Source: Candidatus Kurthia intestinigallinarum (GTDB lineage Bacteria; Bacillota; Bacilli; Bacillales_A; Planococcaceae). From it: DNA of 64,000 nt. The notes under the pieces are model-generated. The model ran no database searches. It was not told the DNA's origin and saw nothing but the letters and a program-made list of their open reading frames with translations. The translations under genes were made by a program, and so were the position numbers. The DNA is taken from contig NZ_JTFC01000032.1 of NCBI RefSeq assembly GCF_003991225.1, positions 1 to 64,000 on the forward strand, read 5' to 3'. This document shows positions 46,852 to 57,812 of the stretch, piece after piece (within the stretch, counting starts at the first letter, position 1; each line of letters opens with the position of its first letter).

Positions 46852-49149
46852 ATGAAATTAAGAAGCCGAATCGCGGCCTTTTTATTGATTGTGATCGCTT
46901 TATTCGCAACAATGGGCACGACGATTAACGGAGTCTTAAAAGACATCAACTTAGGTCTTGACCTACAGGGTGGCTTTGAGGTTCTGTATGAAGTACAACC
47001 GCTAAAAGATGGCGGTAAAGTAACGGAAGAGGATGTAAAGGCAACAGCAGATGCGATTTCTAGACGTGTTAACGTATTAGGTGTATCTGAGCCAAGCATT
47101 CAAATTGAAGGAAAAAATCGTATTCGCGTACAGCTTGCCGGTGTTAAAAACCAAGACCAAGCGCGTGAAGTGCTATCAAGTCAAGCGAACTTAACGTTCC
47201 GTGACTTCGATGATAAGCTATTACTTAACGGTAATGACTTAGTACAAGGTGGCGCAAAAGCGGCTTTCAATCAAGAGAATAAACCGATTGTTACCTTGAA
47301 ATTAAAAGACGCACAAAAATTTGCAGATATTACAGCCGATATTTCAAGTAGACCAAGTTCAACGGATCCTACAGTCCCTGATGAGCGTATGATGGTTATT
47401 TGGTTGGATTACCAAAAAGGTGATTCATATGTAAAAGAAGCACAAAAAGCAGAGCCAGCATATGCCTCTGCTGCTGTAGTTAATAAAGTTTTAAATACTA
47501 CAGATGTTGAAATTTCAGGTAACTTCACTGTACAAGAAACAAAAGATTTAGCAGGTATTTTAAATGCCGGTGCACTTCCAGCGAAATTAGTTGAAATGTA
47601 TTCAACATCTGTTGGGGCACAATTCGGTGATGACGCATTAAAAGCCACAGTATTTGCGAGTATCATCGGTGTTGCTGCTATCTTTATCTTTATGTTAGTT
47701 GTTTACCGTTTACCTGGTTTAGTAGCAGTCATTACATTAGCAATCTTCACATACATTGTATTATGGGTATTTGAAATGATTAATGCTGTACTGACGTTAC
47801 CAGGTATCGCCGCGTTAGTATTAGGGATTGGGATGGCCGTCGATGCGAATATCCTCATGTATGAACGTATTAAAGAGGAATTACGTGTCGGTAAGTCTGT
47901 TAAAGCAGCTTTCAAATCGGGTTCTAAATCATCGTTCACAGCAATCTTTGATGCTAATATTACGACATTACTTGCAGCCGCTGTATTATTCTACTTCGGT
48001 ACAAGTAGCGTAAAAGGTTTCGCCACAACATTAATTATTAGTATTGTTGTAACCTTCATTACAGCAATTGCAGGTACACGTATATTACTCGGCTTACTTG
48101 TTCAATCAGGTTATTTAGATAATAAACCTTGGTTATTTGGTGTAAATAAGAAAAAAGTACACAAGCTATCAGAAGGTATTGATACACTTGATTTAAAAAC
48201 ACATTTTGACCGCTTTGACTTTGTGCATAATCGTAAGAAATTCTTTGCGATTTCAGCAGTGTTAATTTTAGCTGGTATGATCGTGCTAGGTATTTTTAAA
48301 TTAAATCTAGGTATCGATTTTACAGCAGGTTCTCGTGTGGAAGTTCAAACAACGCAAACATTAAAATCGGAAGAAGTTCAAAAAGTAGTTGAAAAAGAAG
48401 GTTTAACACCAAAAGATATTTCAATCGCAGGTGATAAATCAGAAACAGCTGTACTACGTTTTGTAGAGGATTTCTCAAAAGATGAAGTGAAACAATTCCG
48501 TGATCATATGAAAGCGCAATACGGTGATGATACGGAAGTTGTCATTTCAACTGTATCGCCAACAATTGGTGCAGAGCTTGTTTCAAATGCGATTAAAGCA
48601 TTAGCTTACGCGGCAATTGGTATTATTATTTATGTTGCGGTTCGTTTCGAATGGCGCATGGGTGTCGGTACGATTATTTCATTACTACATGACGTATTCT
48701 TTATGATTGCGATCTTTAGTTTATTCCGTATCGAAGTTGATATTACCTTTATCGCTGCAGTCTTAACGATTGTCGGTTACTCGATAAATGATACGATTGT
48801 TACATTTGACCGTATTCGAGAAAATCTTCACCGTGTTGGTGTTATTAAAAATGCAGAAGATTTAGCGCATATTGTCAATAAATCATTACGTCAAACATTA
48901 ACACGTTCTGTGAATACCGTCGTAACGGTGTTAGTTGTTGTTATTGCCCTAATGATTTTCGGTGCAACATCAATTCAAACATTCTCACTTGCATTATTAA
49001 TCGGTTTAGTTACCGGTGTTTACTCATCAATTTATATCGCAGCTCAAATTTGGTATGTGCTTAAAGTACGCCAAATGAAAAAGCAAGGCGGCAAACTTGA
49101 CGTTAGTAAAAAAGAAAGCAAATGGGGTTCAGATGAGCCAATGGTTTAA
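46852..49149 (+). CDS. secDF: Protein translocase SecDF (fused SecD and SecF)
   Basis: The 765-residue protein joins SecD (1-430) and SecF (about 450-740), the fused form usual in Bacillales, with about 12 transmembrane segments. NLGLDLQGGFEVLYEV at the SecD start and LNLGIDFTAGSRVEV at the SecF start are the D1 and D4-type motifs; ALVLGIGMAVDANILMYERIKEEL is the SecD proton-path helix and VGYSINDTIVTFDRIRENL its SecF counterpart. It uses the proton gradient to pull exported proteins through SecYEG. Bacillus has spoVB just upstream; it is absent here. Confidence 0.97.
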   Translation: MKLRSRIAAFLLIVIALFATMGTTINGVLKDINLGLDLQGGFEVLYEVQPLKDGGKVTEEDVKATADAISRRVNVLGVSEPSIQIEGKNRIRVQLAGVKNQDQAREVLSSQANLTFRDFDDKLLLNGNDLVQGGAKAAFNQENKPIVTLKLKDAQKFADITADISSRPSSTDPTVPDERMMVIWLDYQKGDSYVKEAQKAEPAYASAAVVNKVLNTTDVEISGNFTVQETKDLAGILNAGALPAKLVEMYSTSVGAQFGDDALKATVFASIIGVAAIFIFMLVVYRLPGLVAVITLAIFTYIVLWVFEMINAVLTLPGIAALVLGIGMAVDANILMYERIKEELRVGKSVKAAFKSGSKSSFTAIFDANITTLLAAAVLFYFGTSSVKGFATTLIISIVVTFITAIAGTRILLGLLVQSGYLDNKPWLFGVNKKKVHKLSEGIDTLDLKTHFDRFDFVHNRKKFFAISAVLILAGMIVLGIFKLNLGIDFTAGSRVEVQTTQTLKSEEVQKVVEKEGLTPKDISIAGDKSETAVLRFVEDFSKDEVKQFRDHMKAQYGDDTEVVISTVSPTIGAELVSNAIKALAYAAIGIIIYVAVRFEWRMGVGTIISLLHDVFFMIAIFSLFRIEVDITFIAAVLTIVGYSINDTIVTFDRIRENLHRVGVIKNAEDLAHIVNKSLRQTLTRSVNTVVTVLVVVIALMIFGATSIQTFSLALLIGLVTGVYSSIYIAAQIWYVLKVRQMKKQGGKLDVSKKESKWGSDEPMV

Positions 49150-49158
49150 GGCTTCATT

Positions 49159-49197
49159 AAAAAGCACTCTAGCATATAGCTAGGGTGCTTTTTTTAC
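49159..49197 (+). terminator. Intrinsic terminator of secDF
   Basis: AAAAAGCACTCTAGC (49159-49173) pairs with GCTAGGGTGCTTTTT (49179-49193) with one mismatch, followed by TT. Confidence 0.95.
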
Positions 49198-49323
49198 TAG
49201 AAATGTAATTGAAATGACATATGAAAGTAACGTAGAATATGACGCTCTATGATACAATATGAACAATTCAGATGTAATAAATGGACGTGTTGGCCAATTT
49301 TCAGTGAGTAGGAGAGAAGAAAG

Positions 49324-51102
49324 ATGAATTGGAAAAAATGGTGTTTAACAATTGGAGCTTCCGCTTGGTTAGCAGTAGCTGCACCACAATTTGCCCATGC
49401 AGCAGAGCATGAGGATGTTTTTATTATTTATAAAAATGATGCCGGTAAACAAGCAATTGAGGAGAATGCAACGGCTATTGTAAAAGATTTCGAAGCCTTT
49501 AAAACAATCGAAGGAACATTTAGTGATGACGCACTGCGCATATTAAAATCGGATGCGAATATTCAAGTGATCGAAAAAAATGCAACTACATACGAAACTT
49601 CTGCTCGCTATACAACGGCTGATTTATTATCGATTACCAATTTATCATGGAGTTCGAAAATGACGGGGATAACACGCCCTTGGACATTAGGTTTAACCGG
49701 CAATGGTGTAAAAGTGGGAGTCATTGATACAGGTGTTGCTAAGGTCTCAGGTATGGATCATGTGACACGTTTATCCTTTGTACAAGACAATCCAGCGACT
49801 TCAGTAGACGAGAGTACAGTTTATGACACAGAAAACCATGGTACGGGAGTAGCTGGTATCATCACAGCGAATTCTGTAAAAGATGGTACGAATACAGTTG
49901 TGGGACTGGCACCTAATGCCGATGTTTATAGTCTAAAGGTTTTCGAAGGAGACAACGCTGAAATGTCGACAATTTTATCGGCAGTAGAATGGAGTATTGA
50001 AAACAATCTTACTGTGCTAAATATGTCGCTCGGCTCTGCAGAACCCGATGCTATTTTAGAGCGTGCTATTAAAGCAGCAAATGCAGCAGGTGTCACCATT
50101 ATTGCTGCTAGCGGCAATGAAAGTTCGTTATCTGCATTGGCACCGGTTGATTATCCTGCAGCCTATTCAGGTGTGATTGGTGTCGGAGCGGTAGATCAAC
50201 AAAAAGTGCGCTCGTATTTTTCAAATGTAGGTGATACCGTTGATTTTGTAGCGCCAGGAGAGTCTCTTCGATTGCTATCAAAATCCGGCGGTATAAGAGT
50301 GGATTCAGGTACGTCATTTGCCGCACCTCATATTACAGCAATGATTACTTTATTAAAGGAAAAATACCCAACAGCAACTACAGCACAGCTTCAGGCTTTA
50401 TTAAAAAAATATAGTGAAGATTTAGGTGTGTCAGGACGTGATGATTTATATGGTAACGGCTTACCGAATTTGGCTGCGTTTGTGACAGATGGAAAATTAC
50501 CAACAGTTGAAAATGAACCGATAACACCTTCACCAGGCGACTCAGATGGCTCTGGTTTACCAATCGATACAGATGATGAAGCGATTGAAACGAAGAGTGA
50601 TGCACAGCAGTTTATTAGTAATAATCAATATAAAATTACAACGTGGCTTTCAGCAATTCAAGAAGGTAGAAAAATCGGTCTACGTACAAAATTCACACCA
50701 TTGTATTCACTTTATAGTGACTTAGCTTCTCCAGAAAAGAAATTAGTGAAGGCTTATAATAAAAAAATTAAAACGATTGTAACGTCTGCTACGACAAAAT
50801 CGACAAAAATCAGTGCGACAAATTTAACAAAAATGGCGTCTGCGAAAACGACACAGATTCGCTTTACAACGCCGATTAAGCCATCCACGCTCACAGAGAA
50901 CCGTGTTGTCATTTACCGCGCTGGCAAAGAAGTATCAGGCTTTAAATTGACGAAGGCTTCAAGCGGGAAAGCTATTCGTTTAACGACAACCAAAACATTA
51001 GCAAAAGGGAATTATGTGATTATGATTGATCCTACTAAATTAAAAACAAAAACATCAAAAGCAATTACTACACCATTTGCGATTAAATTTACGGTGAAAT
51101 AA
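49324..51102 (+). CDS. Secreted subtilisin-like serine protease (S8 family)
   Basis: The 592-residue precursor has a signal peptide ending near AHA-A (residues 25-27), an I9-type propeptide (about 30-85) and a subtilase domain with the triad D135 (VGVIDTG), H172 (ENHGTGVAG) and S331 (SGTSFAAPH); the oxyanion asparagine is N265. A linker rich in P, D, S and G (395-420) leads to a C-terminal basic domain with a copper-amine-oxidase/SbsA-like beta segment (KTTQIRFTTPIKPSTL to AIKFTVK). This tail may bind the cell wall. It lies just after secDF but has its own ribosome site and terminator. Substrate unknown. Confidence 0.93.
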   Translation: MNWKKWCLTIGASAWLAVAAPQFAHAAEHEDVFIIYKNDAGKQAIEENATAIVKDFEAFKTIEGTFSDDALRILKSDANIQVIEKNATTYETSARYTTADLLSITNLSWSSKMTGITRPWTLGLTGNGVKVGVIDTGVAKVSGMDHVTRLSFVQDNPATSVDESTVYDTENHGTGVAGIITANSVKDGTNTVVGLAPNADVYSLKVFEGDNAEMSTILSAVEWSIENNLTVLNMSLGSAEPDAILERAIKAANAAGVTIIAASGNESSLSALAPVDYPAAYSGVIGVGAVDQQKVRSYFSNVGDTVDFVAPGESLRLLSKSGGIRVDSGTSFAAPHITAMITLLKEKYPTATTAQLQALLKKYSEDLGVSGRDDLYGNGLPNLAAFVTDGKLPTVENEPITPSPGDSDGSGLPIDTDDEAIETKSDAQQFISNNQYKITTWLSAIQEGRKIGLRTKFTPLYSLYSDLASPEKKLVKAYNKKIKTIVTSATTKSTKISATNLTKMASAKTTQIRFTTPIKPSTLTENRVVIYRAGKEVSGFKLTKASSGKAIRLTTTKTLAKGNYVIMIDPTKLKTKTSKAITTPFAIKFTVK

Positions 51103-51110
51103 ATAATAGG

Positions 51111-51151
51111 ACGTGTATTTGAATGATTATTTTCAAATGCACGTTTTTTTT
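51111..51151 (+). terminator. Intrinsic terminator of the subtilase gene
   Basis: ACGTGTATTTGAA (51111-51123) pairs with TTCAAATGCACGT (51132-51144) with one G-U pair, followed by seven T. Confidence 0.92.
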
Positions 51152-51253
51152 AATGGGTTTTTAAATAATAACTTCTTTTTCGTCATTATTGTAAAAAAAT
51201 AAATTCGCTAAAATAAAGGATGCCACGTACACTGTCAAAAAGGAGCTGATTAG

Positions 51254-51973
51254 ATGCCCGTATTACTTTTTATAATTACTGCCTGTTTTGCGTCGTTTTG
51301 TCATGTGGTAGGCTATCGTTTGCCGAAAAAGCAATCTTTTATTGTTGGACGTTCTTGCTGTGAACAGTGTCACACTGTCTTAAAGCCAGTAGAATTGATT
51401 CCGATTTTATCTTATATTTTATTACGAGGGCGCTGTCGCCATTGCCAAAAATTGATTCCATTATTATCACCATTCCTCGAAGTACTTAGTGGCCTTTTAG
51501 TTGTCGCATTATATAGTGTTTATGGTCTATCGAATGCCTTTTTTCTAGGCTTTGTTCTTGTTTTATTATTTGTCACAATTTCAGTGAGTGACATGTACTA
51601 TCAACTGATTCCCAATCGTATTTTATTGTTTTTTTGGAGTGTTATTTTTATCATTTGCTCATTTGAACCTGAGCTATTATTCATGCGAATAGTCGGAAGT
51701 GCAAGCATTTTTTTATTTTTAGCATTATTTGCATGGCTATCACATGGTGGAATCGGTGGTGGCGATGTGAAATTATATGCAATTATTGGTGCAGTACTTG
51801 GCTTACCTTTAGCGTTCGTATCGTTATTTTTAGCGACATTATGTGGATTTGTGTGGTTTTTCGTAGGTCGAGCATCTACAACGAGAGAAATTCCTTTTGC
51901 GCCCTCGATTGCTATTGCAACAATGGTTACCTATTTTTACGGAGAAGCGTTTTTAAACTGGTATACTCATTAA
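51254..51973 (+). CDS. comC: Type IV prepilin peptidase (A24 family)
   Basis: The 239-residue membrane protease cuts and N-methylates prepilins and competence pseudopilins. The cytoplasmic zinc loop has C36, C39, C61 and C64. The catalytic aspartates are D113 (VSDMYYQLIPN) and D171 (IGGGDVKLYA). It has about seven or eight hydrophobic segments. AAAGGAGC precedes ATG 51254. In B. subtilis comC follows folC; here it is 24 kb away, between the subtilase and recJ. It could serve both competence pseudopilins and the pilus-like genes. Confidence 0.93.
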   Translation: MPVLLFIITACFASFCHVVGYRLPKKQSFIVGRSCCEQCHTVLKPVELIPILSYILLRGRCRHCQKLIPLLSPFLEVLSGLLVVALYSVYGLSNAFFLGFVLVLLFVTISVSDMYYQLIPNRILLFFWSVIFIICSFEPELLFMRIVGSASIFLFLALFAWLSHGGIGGGDVKLYAIIGAVLGLPLAFVSLFLATLCGFVWFFVGRASTTREIPFAPSIAIATMVTYFYGEAFLNWYTH

Positions 51974-52035
51974 GCTTTTTTATGTGCCAAACGAATGTTT
52001 GTCGTTATAATGAAAGATAGTGAGGAAGTGAGCAT

Positions 52036-54378
52036 ATGGGAACTATGGAGAAAAAATGGCGTATTCATACGCCCGATGAGCAAGCAGTGGAAGCCGTTGC
52101 ACAAGGGACGGGTTTATCTGCACTTGCAGCGAAAATTTTAGTGACACGCGGGTATACAACTGCAGATGAGGCACTTGATTTCTTGCGTACAGATGAGGAA
52201 GTTATTCATGATCCGTATTTATTGCATGATTTAGAGGGAGCGGTTGCGCGGATTCAACGTGCCATTGAGCAACAGGAAAATATTGTGGTCTACGGTGATT
52301 ATGATGCGGATGGTATTACAAGCTCAACGGTTATGAAGACAGCGCTACAACAGCTTGGTGCCATTGTCGAGCATGTTATTCCAAACCGCTTTGAGCACGG
52401 CTATGGACCTAATGAAGCGCTATTCCGTGAAATTGCAGAAGCAGGCGCCAACTTATTGATTACAGTCGATAATGGCATTGCAGGAAATGGTCCAATTGAT
52501 GTTATCAAGTCACTTGGTGTAGATGTAATTGTTACAGATCACCATGAGCCAGGAAAAGAATTACCGAATGCAGACTTTATTATTCACCCACGTCACCCAG
52601 AGGGGAATTATCCATTTGGTGAGTTGGCCGGTGTTGGGGTAGCGTTTAAAGTAGCTCAAGCACTATTAGGTCGCGTACCCGAGGAATTAATAGATGTCGT
52701 TGCGATTGGGACAGTAGCTGATTTAGTTCCGTTAGTAGATGAAAATCGTTATTTCGTTATCAAAGGATTAGAACGTATGCGTCATCATGCGCGACCGGCA
52801 ATCCAAGCATTAGCAACTGTTGCGGGGACAGAGTTAAGTGATATTGATGAGCAAACGATCGGCTTTGGCTTTGGTCCTCGTTTAAATGCACTAGGACGCT
52901 TAGGAGATGCCGCACCTGGTGTTGACTTCTTAATGATGGAGCAACAAACAGAGGCCATGCATATGGCGAATTATTTAAATGAACGTAATAAAGAGCGTCA
53001 AGATTTAGTTGCAGCCATTACAGAGGAAGCCATTGATATGGTTGAAACTATTCCGGAAGTAGGAAATTCTCGTGTGTTAGTCGTTGCAGGTGAGGGGTGG
53101 AATGCGGGTGTTGTCGGAATAGTCGCATCACGTCTGGTAGAAAAATACTATCGTCCAACAATCGTCCTGGCGACAGATAGCGAAAAAGGCATTGCAAAAG
53201 GCTCGGCACGTAGTATTGAAGGCTTTAATATGTATGTGGAACTTGATAAAAATCGTGATATTTTACCGGCATTTGGTGGACACCCAATGGCCGCAGGTAT
53301 GACGTTACAACAAGCGGATGTGGATGAGCTACGCAGTCGTCTACATACACAAGCACTTGATTGTTTAAGTGAGGAAGATTTAGTGCCGGTATTAAATATT
53401 GATATTCCACTCGATGTGGAAGAAATTGATTTAGACGCACTGGATGATTTGAAAAAACTAGCGCCATTTGGTGTGGAATTTGAAAAACCTTTGTACGGCT
53501 TACGAGATCTATCCATTAAATCGATGCGTAAAATTGGTGCCAATGAAGATCATATTAAAATGGAAATCGGGAAAAATGGCCATTATTTAGATGCTGTTGG
53601 TTTTCATAAAGGGTATTTAGCCGATGAACTGACACCAGGTATCGATATTTCATTTGCGGGGGATATTCAAATTAATGAGTGGAATGGTCGTCGTAAACCA
53701 CAATTCATGCTACAAGACGTGCATACCGATGCTTGGCAGCTTTTTGATATTCGTGGCGGACATAAAATTTCACAATGGTTAGCGAAAATTGATGCAGACC
53801 AAACAACATTTTTAGCATTTCGTAAAGATACAATTGCTCATTATACGAGTGTTATACCACGGGAAATTAAATATTATGACGAAGAAGATACTGCAGAAGC
53901 ATACGAGAAATTTATTGTTTTACTCGACTTGCCACAGAATGTTCAACAATTAGAACACGTTATTTCGTTGGAAAAATTGGAAAGAATTTATGCGCATTTC
54001 TACGTATCAGACCCACATTTATTCGATGGAATGCCGACACGTGAACAATTTGTCTGGTACTACGCATTTTTACGAAAACGTCGCGAATTCCATTTACACC
54101 AAAATTTGAATACATTAGCGAAGCATAAAGGTTGGAGTCGAGCAATGCTAATTTTCATGACACAGGTGTTTTTTGAACTTGAATTTGTTACAATAGAGAA
54201 TGGACTTGCTAAAATTGTAGATAACCCACCAAAGCGAGACTTAACATCTGCTGCTATTTACAAAGAGCGCACGCAGCAACTCGCGTTAGAAAAGACGCTG
54301 TTGTATGCACCATATAAAGATTTAAGACAGTGGTTTGATGAACGAATACATCAAACAGTTTCTGAGGAGGAACAATAA
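52036..54378 (+). CDS. recJ: Single-stranded-DNA-specific exonuclease RecJ
   Basis: The 780-residue 5'-3' exonuclease has the DHH phosphoesterase motifs [12 protein letters not shown] (D88, D90, D92) and TDHHEPG (D168, H169, H170), a DHHA1 domain ([30 protein letters not shown]) and an OB fold, then the extra C-terminal domain typical of Bacillales RecJ. It acts in recombination and mismatch repair. ATG 52036 follows GAGGAAGTG; TATAAT at 52006-52011 may be its -10. It overlaps apt by one base. Confidence 0.96.
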   Translation: MGTMEKKWRIHTPDEQAVEAVAQGTGLSALAAKILVTRGYTTADEALDFLRTDEEVIHDPYLLHDLEGAVARIQRAIEQQENIVVYGDYDADGITSSTVMKTALQQLGAIVEHVIPNRFEHGYGPNEALFREIAEAGANLLITVDNGIAGNGPIDVIKSLGVDVIVTDHHEPGKELPNADFIIHPRHPEGNYPFGELAGVGVAFKVAQALLGRVPEELIDVVAIGTVADLVPLVDENRYFVIKGLERMRHHARPAIQALATVAGTELSDIDEQTIGFGFGPRLNALGRLGDAAPGVDFLMMEQQTEAMHMANYLNERNKERQDLVAAITEEAIDMVETIPEVGNSRVLVVAGEGWNAGVVGIVASRLVEKYYRPTIVLATDSEKGIAKGSARSIEGFNMYVELDKNRDILPAFGGHPMAAGMTLQQADVDELRSRLHTQALDCLSEEDLVPVLNIDIPLDVEEIDLDALDDLKKLAPFGVEFEKPLYGLRDLSIKSMRKIGANEDHIKMEIGKNGHYLDAVGFHKGYLADELTPGIDISFAGDIQINEWNGRRKPQFMLQDVHTDAWQLFDIRGGHKISQWLAKIDADQTTFLAFRKDTIAHYTSVIPREIKYYDEEDTAEAYEKFIVLLDLPQNVQQLEHVISLEKLERIYAHFYVSDPHLFDGMPTREQFVWYYAFLRKRREFHLHQNLNTLAKHKGWSRAMLIFMTQVFFELEFVTIENGLAKIVDNPPKRDLTSAAIYKERTQQLALEKTLLYAPYKDLRQWFDERIHQTVSEEEQ

Positions 54379-54896
54379 TGGATTTAAAACAATACGTATC
54401 GATCGTACAAGATTGGCCTAAAGAAGGCATTTCTTTCAAAGATATCACAACAATTATGGACAATGGTAAAGCATACCGATATGCTACTGACCAAATTGTG
54501 GAATATGCTAAAAAAGTAGGCGCAGAGCTTATCGTCGGACCTGAAGCGCGTGGCTTCATTACAGGATGTCCTGTAGCATACGCATTAGAAATCGGATTTG
54601 CTCCGGTACGTAAACCTGGTAAATTACCTCGTGAAGTCATCTCAGCTGATTACGGCTTAGAATACGGTAAAGACACATTAACAATGCACAAAGATGCTAT
54701 CAAACCAGGCCAAAAAGTATTAATCGTTGATGATTTACTTGCTACTGGTGGTACAGTTGCTGCAACGATTCAATTAATCGAAGAATTAGGCGGCGAAGTA
54801 GTCGGCTGTGCATTCTTAATTGAATTAGAAGAATTACACGGTCGCGATAAAATTGAAGGCTATGATATCTTCACATTAATGCAATACCCATACTAA
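54378..54896 (+). CDS. apt: Adenine phosphoribosyltransferase
   Basis: The 172-residue enzyme salvages adenine to AMP with PRPP. The PRPP-binding motif is [13 protein letters not shown] (near residues 114-126), and GPEARGFI lies upstream. Its ATG shares the last base of the recJ stop, so translation is coupled. It precedes relA, the usual Bacillales order. Confidence 0.97.
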   Translation: MDLKQYVSIVQDWPKEGISFKDITTIMDNGKAYRYATDQIVEYAKKVGAELIVGPEARGFITGCPVAYALEIGFAPVRKPGKLPREVISADYGLEYGKDTLTMHKDAIKPGQKVLIVDDLLATGGTVAATIQLIEELGGEVVGCAFLIELEELHGRDKIEGYDIFTLMQYPY

Positions 54897-54915
54897 TCAT
54901 TGAGTGATGAATGAA

Positions 54916-54955
54916 GCACAAAAGCTGCGCATTGGCGTAGCTTTTGTGTTTTTCT
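54916..54955 (+). terminator. Intrinsic terminator of recJ-apt
   Basis: CACAAAAGCTGCGC pairs with GCGTAGCTTTTGTG with one mismatch across a four-base loop, followed by a T run. Confidence 0.93.
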
Positions 54956-55073
54956 TCAATTAAAAGTTTATTTTACGAATAAATCAATAGTAGTAGCTTT
55001 ACAAAGGTAGGCATTGTTTTATAAAATGGAACTTATATCTAATCGGAAAAATTATGAATAGGGTGGGCTTAAC

Positions 55074-57266
55074 ATGGCGAAGGATCAAGTAATGACATCA
55101 GAAGAAGTGTTTGACATACTTTCTTCTTATATGAATGAGGAACACGTCGAGTTTGTGCGACGCGCATATGAGCTAGCAAGAGAGGCGCATAAGGAGCAGT
55201 TCCGTAGTTCGGGAGAGCCGTATATTGTGCATCCTGTACAAGTAGCAGGTATTTTGGCAGATTTACAAATGGATCCAGAAACGGTTTCTGCGGGCTTTTT
55301 ACACGATGTTGTAGAAGACACAGAAGTGACACGTGAAGATTTAGTAGCGCAATTTGGTGAAGAAGTAGCCATGTTAGTTGATGGCGTCACAAAATTAGGG
55401 AAAATCAAATATAAATCGAAAAAAGAACAACAAGCAGAAAACCATCGTAAAATGTTTGTTGCGATGGCCCAAGATATTCGTGTTATTTTAATTAAATTAG
55501 CAGACCGCTTACATAATATGCGTACGCTAAAACATTTGCCTGTAGAAAAACAACGTCGAATTTCAAAAGAAACACTTGAAATTTTTGCGCCATTAGCACA
55601 TCGTTTAGGGATTTCAGCAATCAAATGGGAACTCGAAGATACGGCATTACGTTATTTAAACCCACAACAATATTATCGTATTGTTAATTTAATGAAACGT
55701 AAGCGTACAGAACGTGAAGCTTATTTGAAAAATGTGATGGACGAAATTCATGGCCAATTGGATGATGTTGAAATTCATGCAGACCTATCGGGACGTCCAA
55801 AGCATATTTATAGTATTTATAAAAAAATGCAGTCTCAGCATAAACAATTTAATGAAATCTATGACTTATTAGCGATTCGCGTACTTGTAGATAGCATTAA
55901 AGATTGTTATGCCGTATTAGGGATTGTCCATACATTATGGAAACCAATGCCAGGACGTTTTAAAGATTATATTGCCATGCCAAAACAAAATTTATATCAA
56001 TCGTTACATACGACGGTTATTGGACCTTACGGGGACCCTTTAGAAGTACAAATTCGTACAAAAGATATGCATAATATTGCAGAGTACGGTGTTGCGGCGC
56101 ATTGGGCGTATAAAGAAGGTAAAAACGCAGCTACTGAAAAATCTGATATTGATAGCAAATTAACGTGGTTCCGTGAGATTTTAGAATTCCAAAATGTATC
56201 CAATGATGCTGAGGAATTTATGGAATCATTAAAATTCGATTTATTCTCAGATATGGTTTACGTCTTTTCACCAAAAGGCGACGTACTTGAGCTTCCCGCA
56301 GGCTCTGTACCAATTGACTTTGCCTATCGTGTGCACTCTGAGATTGGGAACCGTACCATTGGTGCAAAAGTGAATGGCAAAATGGTGCCGCTTGATACAC
56401 CACTGCATACAGGCGATATTGTTGAAGTGATTACATCAAAACAATCATTTGGCCCAAGCCGTGATTGGCTGAGCCTAGCACAATCTTCACAAGCAAAACA
56501 TAAAATTAAGCAATTCTTTAAAAAGCAAGCACGTGAAGATAATGTGAATAAAGGGCGCGAAATGATTGAAAAAGAGATTGAAGAACAAGGCTTTAATCGT
56601 GATGAAGTATTAACTACGGAAAACTTCAAGCGTGCTTGTGAAAAATTTAATTACCAATCTGCCGATGATTTAATTGCTGCAGTTGGTTTTAATGGCATGA
56701 CTGCTTTACAAGTGGTTAATCGATTAGCAGAAAAAATTCGTAAAGAACGTGATTCACAAGAAGCGCTTCAAAAAATTACGAAGGAAATGAATAAACCTGA
56801 AGATACAAAACCAACAGAAACCGGTGTTGTTGTTAGAGGGTTAGAAAATCTATTAATTCGTTTATCACGTTGTTGTCGCCCGGTTCCTGGCGATGATATC
56901 GTAGGCTTTATTACAAAAGGGCGTGGGGTATCGGTTCACCGTGCAGATTGTCCAAACGTACAAGCTGCATCTGAAAAAGAACGATTAATTGATGTTGAAT
57001 GGGAATTTGCTGACAATAATACTAAATTATATGCCGTTGATATTGAAGTGACTGGTTTTGATCGTCCGGCTTTAATTACAGATGTTATGCAAGTTGTAAA
57101 TGAAACAAAAACGCAAATTAGTGCAGTAAATGGCCGTGCAGATCGTGATAAAATTGCGACGGTTCATTTAACATTACAAATTCGTGATATTCAACATTTA
57201 TATAAAGTGGTAGATCGTATTAAACAAATTCCAGATATATATTCTGTACAACGTGTCAACAACTAA
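55074..57266 (+). CDS. relA: Bifunctional (p)ppGpp synthetase/hydrolase Rel
   Basis: The 730-residue protein has the hydrolase HD domain ([25 protein letters not shown], about residues 50-90), a synthetase domain ([31 protein letters not shown], about 270-320), then TGS ([16 protein letters not shown]), a zinc-finger-like region with [13 protein letters not shown] and a C-terminal ACT domain. It makes and degrades (p)ppGpp at starved ribosomes. ATG 55074 follows TAGGGTGGG. dtd follows 15 bases later. Confidence 0.97.
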   Translation: MAKDQVMTSEEVFDILSSYMNEEHVEFVRRAYELAREAHKEQFRSSGEPYIVHPVQVAGILADLQMDPETVSAGFLHDVVEDTEVTREDLVAQFGEEVAMLVDGVTKLGKIKYKSKKEQQAENHRKMFVAMAQDIRVILIKLADRLHNMRTLKHLPVEKQRRISKETLEIFAPLAHRLGISAIKWELEDTALRYLNPQQYYRIVNLMKRKRTEREAYLKNVMDEIHGQLDDVEIHADLSGRPKHIYSIYKKMQSQHKQFNEIYDLLAIRVLVDSIKDCYAVLGIVHTLWKPMPGRFKDYIAMPKQNLYQSLHTTVIGPYGDPLEVQIRTKDMHNIAEYGVAAHWAYKEGKNAATEKSDIDSKLTWFREILEFQNVSNDAEEFMESLKFDLFSDMVYVFSPKGDVLELPAGSVPIDFAYRVHSEIGNRTIGAKVNGKMVPLDTPLHTGDIVEVITSKQSFGPSRDWLSLAQSSQAKHKIKQFFKKQAREDNVNKGREMIEKEIEEQGFNRDEVLTTENFKRACEKFNYQSADDLIAAVGFNGMTALQVVNRLAEKIRKERDSQEALQKITKEMNKPEDTKPTETGVVVRGLENLLIRLSRCCRPVPGDDIVGFITKGRGVSVHRADCPNVQAASEKERLIDVEWEFADNNTKLYAVDIEVTGFDRPALITDVMQVVNETKTQISAVNGRADRDKIATVHLTLQIRDIQHLYKVVDRIKQIPDIYSVQRVNN

Positions 57267-57281
57267 GGGGAGTTAGAACAA

Positions 57282-57728
57282 GTGAGAGTCGTATTACAAC
57301 GTAGTCGAGAGGCTTCGGTTACCGTAGAAGGAAAAATTATAGGTCAAATCAACAAAGGGTATGTATTACTTGTAGGTATTACACATGACGATACAAAATC
57401 AGATGCCGATTATTTAGCAGCCAAAATTGCTAAAACACGTATTTGGGAAGATGACGAAGGAAAAATGAATTTGTCAATTGCTCAACATGGCGGTGCGATT
57501 TTATCTATTTCGCAGTTTACGCTTTACGCTGATACAAAAAAAGGGAACCGTCCTAGTTTTACTGGTGCATCGCGTCCAGAACACGCCGAACCGCTATGGG
57601 AGTACTTTAATGAAGCACTTCGTAAAGAAGGCCTAGAAGTCCAAACGGGTATCTTTGGCGCGATGATGGATGTCGAGCTCATAAATGATGGCCCTGTGAC
57701 GATTATTTTTGATTCACCTACGAAATAA
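57282..57728 (+). CDS. dtd: D-aminoacyl-tRNA deacylase
   Basis: The 148-residue enzyme hydrolyses D-amino acids from mischarged tRNA. The conserved [17 protein letters not shown] and NDGPVTI segments form the active site, and the GP in the latter is the cis-proline motif that rejects L-amino acids. The GTG at 57282 follows AAGGGGAG. It is co-transcribed with relA, as in Bacillus, and ends at a terminator. Confidence 0.96.
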   Translation: MRVVLQRSREASVTVEGKIIGQINKGYVLLVGITHDDTKSDADYLAAKIAKTRIWEDDEGKMNLSIAQHGGAILSISQFTLYADTKKGNRPSFTGASRPEHAEPLWEYFNEALRKEGLEVQTGIFGAMMDVELINDGPVTIIFDSPTK

Positions 57729-57730
57729 TA

Positions 57731-57772
57731 AACAAAAAGGAGTTGCCTAAATGGTAACTCCTTTTTGTTTAC
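57731..57772. terminator. Intrinsic terminator of relA-dtd
   Basis: AACAAAAAGGAGTT pairs with AACTCCTTTTTGTT, with inner CC/GG pairing, followed by T. Confidence 0.92.
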
Positions 57773-57773
57773 A

Positions 57774-57805
57774 TAAAAAAACACGCTCATACTTGAGCGT
57801 GTTTT
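57774..57805 (-). terminator. Intrinsic terminator of the amidase gene
   Basis: Read on the minus strand, AAAACACGCTCA pairs with TGAGCGTGTTTT and is followed by a T run (the A run at 57774-57780 on the plus strand). Confidence 0.9.
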
Positions 57806-57812
57806 ACGATGA

